From positions 1-10,079 of the forward strand of contig PUOZ01000125.1 of the NCBI GenBank assembly GCA_003553165.1: a DNA stretch of 10,079 nt, read 5' to 3'. The DNA is from Thioalkalivibrio sp. (lineage in GTDB: Bacteria; Pseudomonadota; Gammaproteobacteria; Ectothiorhodospirales; Ectothiorhodospiraceae). Position numbers and translations under genes: made by a program. Under the pieces are notes generated by a model, which did no database searches, had not been told where the DNA came from, and saw only the letters and a program-made list of their open reading frames with translations. Shown in pieces: positions 5,649 through 10,079 of this stretch; position 1 is the first letter of the stretch, and the number at the start of each line of letters is the position of its first letter.

Positions 5649-6530
5649 TCAGATGAGCCGCAGGGAGAAGTCGATGGCGCGCAGATGCTTGGTGAGGCTG
5701 CCCATCGAGATGTAGTCCACGCCGGTGGCGGCGATGTTGGGCAGCGTCTGCTCGCTCACGTTCCCGGAGGCCTCGGAGACGGCGCGCCCCCGGATCCTTG
5801 CCACGGCTTCGCGTAGCGGTTCCAGTGCGAAGTTGTCCAGCATCACGACGTCGGCGCCGGCGTCCAGCGCCTGACTGACTTCGTCCAGGGTCTCGGTCTC
5901 CACCTCGATCCAGCGACCCTTGCCCATGGCGCGGGCCCGTTCCACCGCGACCTGGATGGAGCCGCAGGCCAGGATGTGGTTCTCCTTGATCAGCACCGCG
6001 TCCCAGAGTCCCAGCCGGTGGCTGTAACCGCCGCCGCAGCGCACCGCGTACTTCTGCGCGACGCGCAGACCGGGAAGCGTCTTGCGAGTGTCCAGGAGAC
6101 GTGTGCGCTCCCCGGCGAGGAGCCTGACCAGCCGCGCGGTTTCGGTGGCCGTTCCCGACAGGGTCTGGAGCAGGTTCAGGGCGCAGCGTTCGGCGGAGAG
6201 GATCGCCCGGGCCGGCCCGCTGATCTCGGCGACGACACCGGGCGTCTCCACGTTCGCCGCCTCGTCGACCGTCCACAGCACCCGCACCCCCGGCGCGAGG
6301 GCCCGGAAACAGGCGTTGAACCACGCCTGCCCGCAGACCACCGCGGGTTCGCGCAGGTACAACTCCGCGTGGGCCTGTTGCTCCGCGGGAACCAGCGTCG
6401 CGGAGAGGTCTCCTGAGCCGAGATCCTCGCGCAGTGCCGCCTGGACCAGTGTCTGGATCTCCCCAGGATCCGGCGGCTCAGCCGGTTCTGCGAAGGGATC
6501 GAGCACGCGGCCCGGGCGGGCCTGATTCAT
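5649..6530 (-). CDS. nadC: Quinolinate phosphoribosyltransferase (nicotinate-nucleotide pyrophosphorylase)
   Basis: NadC makes nicotinate mononucleotide from quinolinate and PRPP with loss of CO2, the third step of de novo NAD synthesis. The 293-residue product (E. coli 297) has all the main active-site blocks: ERCALNLLQTLSG (114-126), DTRKTLPGLR (147-156), KYAVRCGGGYSHR (160-172), IKENH (181-185), EVE (209-211), LDN (231-233), EASGN (253-257) and MGSLT (276-280). Arg and Lys residues of these blocks bind quinolinate and PRPP phosphates. The first ~23 residues are a Pro-rich extension without obvious function. The ATG at 6530 has only GGGTGA as a weak ribosome-binding site. It is transcribed alone, convergent with the oxidoreductase and divergent from the ZIP gene; nadA and nadB are not in view. 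Confidence 0.96.
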   Translation of the reverse strand: MNQARPGRVLDPFAEPAEPPDPGEIQTLVQAALREDLGSGDLSATLVPAEQQAHAELYLREPAVVCGQAWFNACFRALAPGVRVLWTVDEAANVETPGVVAEISGPARAILSAERCALNLLQTLSGTATETARLVRLLAGERTRLLDTRKTLPGLRVAQKYAVRCGGGYSHRLGLWDAVLIKENHILACGSIQVAVERARAMGKGRWIEVETETLDEVSQALDAGADVVMLDNFALEPLREAVARIRGRAVSEASGNVSEQTLPNIAATGVDYISMGSLTKHLRAIDFSLRLI

Positions 6531-6632
6531 CGTTTCACCCGGTCTCGGGCGTCGGGCCGGCCGCGAGCGTGGCCGCGGGATGGCAGGCCGTTTGCGCGGA
6601 GCGAAATCGTCGATGTGCTGTCCACGGTACCT

Positions 6633-6661
6633 TGTATAACGGATTCAGGGAGTGGTGAGAA
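6633..6661 (-). promoter_or_regulatory. Weak candidate promoter for nadC
   Basis: On the minus strand, TTCTCA (6661-6656) and TATACA (6638-6633) lie 17 bp apart; each matches its sigma-70 consensus at 4 of 6 positions. The site is about 100 bp upstream of the nadC start. The same patch also reads TATAAC on the plus strand (6635-6640), without a -35 partner. Support is weak. Confidence 0.25.
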
Positions 6662-6668
6662 GCCCCGA

Positions 6669-6694
6669 GCGATCCTCGAATGATCGAAGATCGC
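6669..6694. repeat. 26 bp interrupted dyad in the nadC-ZIP divergent region
   Basis: Arms GCGATC-x-TCGA (6669-6679) and TCGA-x-GATCGC (6684-6694) are complementary except for one opposed pair, around a 4-nt centre. It lies 94 bp before the ZIP start and 139 bp before the nadC start, where an operator for either gene could sit. I recognise no known regulator consensus, and no gene ends nearby that would need a terminator. Confidence 0.45.
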
Positions 6695-6746
6695 CCGCGG
6701 CTGTCCTGCCCAAGGAGCGAGGGCGCGCCGCCCGGTCCCGGCGCGT

Positions 6747-6752
6747 TACACT
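6747..6752 (+). promoter_or_regulatory. -10-like element TACACT before the ZIP gene
   Basis: TACACT (within GTTACACTC) lies 35 bp upstream of the ATG, leaving a plausible ~28-nt leader that contains the ribosome-binding site. The same TTACACTC string precedes mazG. No convincing -35 is seen in this very GC-rich stretch. Confidence 0.3.
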
Positions 6753-6787
6753 CAGACGCGTGATCCAGCGGTTGTGGAGGCTTTGCC

Positions 6788-7693
6788 ATGAGCCACGATC
6801 ATCTGTCCCGCAGGGGTATGCTGAGCGCCGGCATGATCCTGGCGTTACCGGCGTTGGCGGTATTCGTCGCTGCGACGGGGGCGATCTGGCCTGCCCTGCA
6901 GTTTTGGCTGGCCGACCTGAGTACGCTGCAGTTGGGCGTCCTCGCGAGTTTCGTCGCCGGCATGTTCACCGCAGTCGGCGCGATCCCCATCTTCTTCCTG
7001 CGGCGCATATCGCGCGAGGTGGAGGACTCGCTGATGGGATTCGGCGCCGGGGTGATGCTCGCGGCGACCGCCTTTGAACTGGTATTGCCGGCGGCCGCGA
7101 TTGCCGAGGCCGATCTCGGCAACTCCTGGCTGGCGGCGCTGCTGGTCGGTACCGGCATCGCGCTGGGCGGCGGCTTCCTGCTGGCGCTGCACCGGCTGGT
7201 GCCGCACGAGCATTTCGTGACCGGGCCGCAGAGCGGCGCCGACCCGAAGAAGATCCGGCGAGTCTGGCTGTTCGTGTTCGCGATCGCCCTGCACAACCTG
7301 CCGGAAGGACTGGCCGTAGGCGTCGGCTTCGGCGGCGAGGATCTGAGTGACGGGGTCGCGCTCGCGATCGGGATCGGCCTGCAGAACATCCCCGAGGGTC
7401 TGGTGGTCGCGGTGGCGCTGATGTCCCTCGGATACAGCCGGCTGGCTGCCTTCGGCGTCACGATGCTGACCGGCCTGGTGCAGCCTGTCGGCGGCCTGAT
7501 CGGAGCCGGGGCCGTGACCCTGATGGAGATGCTGCTGCCGTGGGGTCTGGCCTTTGCCGCCGGGGCGATGCTGTTCGTGATCAGTCACGAGATCATTCCC
7601 GAATCCCATCGCAAGGGGCATGAAGGGAAAGCCACCTTCGGGGTCCTGCTGGGCTTCATCGTGATGCTCGCCATCGACATGGTGCTGGACTGA
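6788..7693 (+). CDS. ZIP family divalent metal transporter, GufA type
   Basis: A 301-residue inner-membrane metal-ion importer of the ZIP family, similar in size and layout to bacterial ZIPB. Around eight hydrophobic helices are visible. The binuclear metal site is marked by HNLPEG (169-174) in the fourth core helix, QNIPEG (199-204) in the fifth, and SHEIIPESHRKGHE (266-279) around the sixth. The loop between helices three and four is short (residues about 137-157, with HRLVPHEHF). The short N-terminus SHDHL may add weak metal binding. Zinc is the commonest substrate, though iron, manganese or cadmium cannot be excluded from sequence. GGAGG (6776-6780) lies 7 nt before the ATG. The gene is monocistronic and divergent from nadC; stem-loops follow its stop. 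No Zur box was recognised. Confidence 0.9.
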   Translation: MSHDHLSRRGMLSAGMILALPALAVFVAATGAIWPALQFWLADLSTLQLGVLASFVAGMFTAVGAIPIFFLRRISREVEDSLMGFGAGVMLAATAFELVLPAAAIAEADLGNSWLAALLVGTGIALGGGFLLALHRLVPHEHFVTGPQSGADPKKIRRVWLFVFAIALHNLPEGLAVGVGFGGEDLSDGVALAIGIGLQNIPEGLVVAVALMSLGYSRLAAFGVTMLTGLVQPVGGLIGAGAVTLMEMLLPWGLAFAAGAMLFVISHEIIPESHRKGHEGKATFGVLLGFIVMLAIDMVLD

Positions 7694-7720
7694 CCAAGGC
7701 CATCGACAGAGCGAGGTAAA

Positions 7721-7756
7721 CGGCACGGGTTCGATACCGTTCGTGGGGGCGTGCCG
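7721..7756 (+). other. Stem-loop downstream of the ZIP gene
   Basis: CGGCACG (7721-7727) pairs perfectly with CGTGCCG (7750-7756) around a 22-nt loop, 28 bp past the ZIP stop. Together with the next stem-loop it gives a structured 3' end. No T-tract follows. Confidence 0.4.
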
Positions 7757-7758
7757 AG

Positions 7759-7791
7759 CCATGAACGTGGGTCGGTGGTTCATGGTCTTCT
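7759..7791 (+). terminator. Candidate terminator stem-loop between ZIP and SDR genes
   Basis: CCATGAAC (7759-7766) pairs perfectly with GTTCATGG (7778-7785) across an 11-nt loop, and TCTTCT follows. The moderate T-content makes this a possible terminator of the ZIP transcript. The same dyad could also be an operator for the SDR gene, 73 bp downstream. Confidence 0.4.
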
Positions 7792-7858
7792 GGGCGTAGC
7801 GTGCATCGCTTTGCGCGCCCCTTCTCAATCCACCAATGACCGAGCAGGAGGAACCATC

Positions 7859-8572
7859 ATGCCTAGCAAGCCAATTCGTACCGCCCTGGTGACCGGCAAT
7901 TCCAGCGGACTGGGTCTCGGCCTGACCCGCGTGCTGATGCGCCAGGGTGCCACAGTGTACGGGCTCAGCCGCAGCGGCTGTCCCGAGGAGACCGCCGGAG
8001 ATGTCCGCGTGGATCTGGCCGACTACGCAGGTATTGCCCCCGCAATTGCGCAGCTGCTGGACGGCGTGGAACGCCTGGACCTGGTGGTGTTGAACGCGGG
8101 CCTGTTGGGTCAGATCCAAAGTATGCAGGAGGCGGACATCGCCGAACTCCGGCAACTGATGGACGTGAACGTCTGGGCGAACAAGCCGATCCTGGACCAT
8201 TTCCTTGCCAAGGACATCGAGGTGGGGCAGATCATCGCCATCTCCTCCGGGGCCGCGGTGTCCGGCAATTTCGGCTGGAGCGGCTACTCGATCTCGAAGG
8301 CGGCCCTGAACATGTTCGTGCAGTTATACGCCCACGAATTCCCAGAGACACCGATGCACAGCCTGGCCCCGGGGCTGGTCGATACCGCGATGCAGGAGTT
8401 CATCTCGGAGGAGGTCGATGTCGAGCGCTTCCCGGCCCTGAAACGCCTGCAGGAGGCGCGCGGCACGGACGCGATGCCCGACAACGATACGGCTGCGCAG
8501 ATGATTCTGGATGGCCTGCAACGGGTTCGCGCGATTCCCACTGGCAGCTTCGTCGACCTGCGCAACCTGTAG
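7859..8572 (+). CDS. Short-chain dehydrogenase/reductase (SDR)
   Basis: A 237-residue classical SDR with a single Rossmann fold. The cofactor-binding glycine motif is TGNSSGLG (12-19), NAG is at 79-81, the structural Asn is in DVNVW (Asn104), the catalytic Ser is in ISSGAAVSG (129-130), and the catalytic Tyr143 and Lys147 are in GYSISK. LAPGLVDT (169-176) follows as expected. Ser38-Arg39 after the second strand would favour NADP(H). The shape is close to benzil/sepiapterin-reductase-like SDRs, but the substrate cannot be assigned. The ATG at 7859 is fixed by AGGAGG (7846-7851) with a 7-nt spacer; the open frame continues upstream to 7751 through the stem-loop and is not used. It is a lone gene, followed by the repeat block. 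Confidence 0.88.
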   Translation: MPSKPIRTALVTGNSSGLGLGLTRVLMRQGATVYGLSRSGCPEETAGDVRVDLADYAGIAPAIAQLLDGVERLDLVVLNAGLLGQIQSMQEADIAELRQLMDVNVWANKPILDHFLAKDIEVGQIIAISSGAAVSGNFGWSGYSISKAALNMFVQLYAHEFPETPMHSLAPGLVDTAMQEFISEEVDVERFPALKRLQEARGTDAMPDNDTAAQMILDGLQRVRAIPTGSFVDLRNL

Positions 8573-8578
8573 GCGCGG

Positions 8579-8792
8579 CCTCCCAGCGCCGGGATCGCCG
8601 GGAGGGCTCGCCTTCTACCGGGGCTGGGTTGGAGTGTGGGAGGCCAGCCCTCTTGGCGACTCCTGCCAGGGCCAGGTGGCCGATAGGGCTCGCCTCCTGC
8701 AGGGTGCTGGGTTGGAGCGTGGGAGGCCAGCCCCCTGGGCGAGCTCCTGCCAGCGCCGGGTGGCCGAGAGGGCTCGCCTCCTGCAGGGTGCC
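8579..8792. repeat. Tandem palindromic repeats, ~83 bp period
   Basis: AGGGCTCGCC starts at 8603, 8685 and 8769 (periods 82 and 84). GTGGGAGGCCAGCCC starts at 8636 and 8719 (period 83). Each full unit, 8636-8704 and 8719-8788, opens with GGAGGCCAGCCC and closes with GGGCTCGCCTCC, which are inverse complements apart from one base, so each can fold as one long hairpin. A 3'-half unit precedes at 8580-8622. The sequence CCTCCC (8579-8584)/GGGAGG (8600-8605) gives a smaller hairpin 7 bp after the SDR stop. Copies differ by scattered substitutions (about 10-15%), so the duplication is not brand new. This resembles REP/BIME-like intergenic elements of high-GC proteobacteria. Confidence 0.85.
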
Positions 8793-8848
8793 CTGGTCGA
8801 ATACCGGCTTTTCCGCATATTCCGAACATGGGCATATAAAAGATTTTC

Positions 8849-8860
8849 ATCACCGGTGAT
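8849..8860. repeat. Perfect 12 bp palindrome in an AT-rich island
   Basis: ATCACCGGTGAT is a perfect palindrome, flanked by TTTTC (8844-8848) and, two bases further on, GAAAA (8863-8867), which extends the symmetry. The surrounding 8820-8880 is markedly AT-rich against the GC-rich background. A regulator binding site is likelier than a terminator, since A's follow on the plus strand and the loopless core folds poorly. Confidence 0.5.
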
Positions 8861-8957
8861 TAGAAAAAAATAAGCCACTAGAGCACTCGGATATTGCCTG
8901 CGGGGTGCTCATTCCAAAGTCCAACCCGGGCAAGGGCTCGGTGATTTCTCGCCCAGC

Positions 8958-8966
8958 TTTTCCACA
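8958..8966 (+). promoter_or_regulatory. DnaA box upstream of nrdA
   Basis: TTTTCCACA fits the DnaA-box consensus TTWTNCACA at every position and lies 110 bp before nrdA. A weaker candidate, ATTCGCACA (8980-8988, 7 of 9), is 22 bp further on, two helical turns away. E. coli nrdAB is controlled by DnaA through upstream boxes, so the placement is meaningful; a nine-base match can still be chance. Confidence 0.5.
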
Positions 8967-8994
8967 GGTTGCCAAGCCCATTCGCACAGCATGG

Positions 8995-9010
8995 GCACAA
9001 TATGTTGTGT
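8995..9010 (+). promoter_or_regulatory. NrdR box 1 upstream of nrdA
   Basis: GCACAATATGTTGTGT matches the NrdR-box consensus ACACWATATATWGTGT at 14 of 16 positions. NrdR is the ATP-cone repressor that shuts off ribonucleotide reductase genes when dATP is high, and normally binds two boxes about three helical turns apart. Confidence 0.8.
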
Positions 9011-9026
9011 CTAGGAATGCCCGGAC

Positions 9027-9042
9027 ACACGCCCTATAGTAT
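9027..9042 (+). promoter_or_regulatory. NrdR box 2, over the nrdA -10 region
   Basis: ACACGCCCTATAGTAT matches the NrdR consensus at 11 of 16 positions and starts exactly 32 bp after box 1, the expected spacing for cooperative NrdR binding. It includes TATAGT (9035-9040), a -10-like hexamer with 5 of 6 matches, so bound NrdR would cover the promoter. No good -35 is visible. Transcription would begin near 9047, giving a ~30-nt leader. Confidence 0.6.
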
Positions 9043-9076
9043 CTCGCCGTAGCCACCCGTACAGCGCGAGGTCCTT

Positions 9077-10079
9077 ATGCACAGCGAAGCCCAGCCTCTC
9101 TCCACGTCGGTTCCCACCGAAGTCCGCCATGCCCCCGACGCCGGGCCGAGTGCCGAGATCCTGGCGACCTCGCCGGGCCGGCACCAGGTGATCCGTCGCA
9201 ACGGCAAGGTCACGCATTTCGACGGCGCGAAGATCGGTGTGGCGATCACCAAGGCCTTCCTTGCCGTCGAAGGGGGTGGCGCTGCCGCCAGCCGCCGCAT
9301 CCACGAGATCGTCGAGGAGCTGACCGGGCAGGTCACCGACAACCTGTTCCGTCGGGCCGGCGCCAGCGGCATCACCGTGCACATCGAGGACATCCAGGAC
9401 CAGGTCGAACTGGTGCTGATGCGCGGCGGCCACCACAAGGTGGCACGGGCCTACGTGCTGTACCGGGAGAAGCAGTCCGAGAAGCGTGCCGCCGAGGCCG
9501 CGAAGAAAAAGCCCGCATCCGCTGCGGCGGATGTGCTGCACGTCACCCGTGTCGACGGCACCCGTGTCCCGCTGGACGAGGCGCGCATGAGCGCAGTGGT
9601 CGCCGAGGCCTGCCGCGGGCTGAATCAGGTGGAAGGGGCTCGCGTCCTCGCCGAGGCCCGGCGCAACCTGTTCGACGGCGTCGCCGAGAAGGACGTCGGC
9701 ACCGCGCTGGTGATGGCCGCGCGCGTGCAGATCGAGCAGGAGCCGAACTACTCCCAGGTGACTGCGCGCCTGCTGATGGACAACCTGCGTCGCGAGGCGC
9801 TGAGCTTTCTCGCCGGGCTGCCGCAGGAAGCCACCCAGGCTGAGATGGGCGAGCGCTACCCCGAATACTTCCAGGCCTACATCAAGCGCGCGGCGCAGCT
9901 GGAACTGGTCGACTCCGAACTCACCCGCTACGACCTCGACGCCCTTGGCAAGGCGCTCAAGCCCGAGCGCGACCTGCAGTTCACCTACCTCGGCCTGCAG
10001 ACGCTGTACGACCGCTACTTCATCCACTCCGGCGGCACCCGCTTCGAACTGCCGCAGGCGTTTTTCATGCGTGTCGCAA
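9077..10079 (+). CDS. nrdA: Class I ribonucleotide reductase alpha subunit, two ATP-cones (3'-truncated)
   Basis: NrdA reduces ribonucleoside diphosphates to deoxy forms together with the NrdB radical subunit. The first 334 residues are in the window and the frame is open at the edge. After a ~34-residue polar leader comes a first ATP-cone (about 36-130: VIRRNGKVTHFDGAKIGVAI at 38-57, then VHIEDIQDQVELVLM and ARAYVLYRE). A Lys/Ala-rich linker (131-152) leads to a second ATP-cone (about 154-238: VTRVDGTRVPLDEARM at 156-171, then EPNYSQVTARLLMDNLRRE). The NrdA N-terminal body then begins; LKPERDLQFTYLGLQTLYDRYF corresponds to E. coli NrdA's DHDRDMTFSY region. The second cone aligns with the only cone of E. 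coli NrdA, so the first is the added one, as in Pseudomonas aeruginosa NrdA. The ATG at 9077 has GAGGT (9068-9072) just upstream. Catalytic cysteines lie beyond the window. Confidence 0.94.
   Translation, partial: MHSEAQPLSTSVPTEVRHAPDAGPSAEILATSPGRHQVIRRNGKVTHFDGAKIGVAITKAFLAVEGGGAAASRRIHEIVEELTGQVTDNLFRRAGASGITVHIEDIQDQVELVLMRGGHHKVARAYVLYREKQSEKRAAEAAKKKPASAAADVLHVTRVDGTRVPLDEARMSAVVAEACRGLNQVEGARVLAEARRNLFDGVAEKDVGTALVMAARVQIEQEPNYSQVTARLLMDNLRREALSFLAGLPQEATQAEMGERYPEYFQAYIKRAAQLELVDSELTRYDLDALGKALKPERDLQFTYLGLQTLYDRYFIHSGGTRFELPQAFFMRVA

Larger units (their letters stand above)
8573..9076. other. 504 bp gene-free region: repeats, AT-rich island, nrdA control region
   Basis: Three parts can be told apart. 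8579-8792 is a GC-rich tandem palindromic repeat block. 8808-8880 is an AT-rich island with a 12 bp palindrome and a run of seven A's. 8950-9076 is the nrdA control region, with DnaA and NrdR-type boxes. Open frames over the repeat block on both strands are translations of the repeat and show no family features or ribosome-binding sites. Confidence 0.75.

Noticed and set aside
7725..7740. tRNA-like T-arm (ACGG, loop GTTCGATA, CCGT)
   Set aside because: No matching acceptor, D or anticodon arms are found upstream; the loop belongs to a larger perfect stem at 7721-7756.
6845..8200. 451-residue minus-strand frame over the ZIP and SDR genes
   Set aside because: It spans two well-supported plus-strand genes and the stem-loop gap; Gln/His/Arg-rich shadow composition.
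8579..8792. CRISPR array
   Set aside because: The repeat is contiguous, with an ~83 bp unit, internally palindromic and diverged; there are no short identical repeats separated by unique spacers, and no cas genes.
8284..8878. Minus-strand frames over the repeat block, with repeated Pro/Arg-rich segments
   Set aside because: The protein repeats simply translate the DNA repeat, no start site has a ribosome-binding site, and they overlap the SDR gene or the AT-rich island.
9011..10027. 338-residue minus-strand frame over nrdA
   Set aside because: Antisense to an unmistakable NrdA; the true gene lacks a stop in the window and so is easily overlooked.

Overview
The window is about 10 kb of high-GC DNA carrying ordinary single-copy-type bacterial genes with short intergenic gaps and Shine-Dalgarno-led starts. 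The gene content (Mrp/Mnh cation antiporter, LpxD of lipid A synthesis, MazG, NadC, and a class I ribonucleotide reductase with two N-terminal ATP-cones behind NrdR-type boxes) points to a Gram-negative gammaproteobacterium. A halophilic or alkaliphilic sulfur-oxidising lineage such as the Ectothiorhodospiraceae would fit, but this is inference: the sequence itself only supports 'gammaproteobacterium-like'. Nothing looks like a phage, integron or insertion sequence.

Layout. Positions 1-2063 hold the end of an Mrp antiporter operon on the + strand: mrpD (5'-truncated), mrpE, mrpF and mrpG, coupled by overlaps or 9 bp gaps. A hairpin leader follows, then a solitary lpxD (2178-3203, +). Between lpxD and the next, convergent gene lie two GTCGGGTT/AACCCGAC palindromic repeats. 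The minus-strand gene at 3468-3917 encodes a 149-residue protein that I read as a single-domain relative of sulfur oxygenase reductase (SOR), with an HxxxH...E iron-ligand pattern. It has a good promoter of its own and is divergent from mazG (4045-4863, +), which is followed 14 bp later by a flavin/NAD(P)H oxidoreductase of the OXNAD1 type (4878-5603, +). nadC (5649-6530, -) converges on that pair and diverges from a GufA-type ZIP metal transporter (6788-7693, +). Two stem-loops separate the ZIP gene from a short-chain dehydrogenase (7859-8572, +).

Positions 8573-9076 form the only long gene-free stretch. It holds about two and a half copies of an ~83 bp GC-rich tandem palindromic repeat, an AT-rich island with a perfect 12 bp palindrome, and then the nrdA control region (DnaA box, two NrdR-type boxes 32 bp apart, a -10-like element). 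nrdA starts at 9077 and runs off the end of the window.

How the parts work together: Mrp exports Na+ in exchange for H+. mazG plus the oxidoreductase look like a two-gene transcription unit. The SOR-like protein is the most unusual item. It keeps the three residues that bind iron in SOR but is half the length of the enzyme, and it sits across a shared intergenic region from a flavoprotein reductase. No classical new defence system or mobile island is visible.
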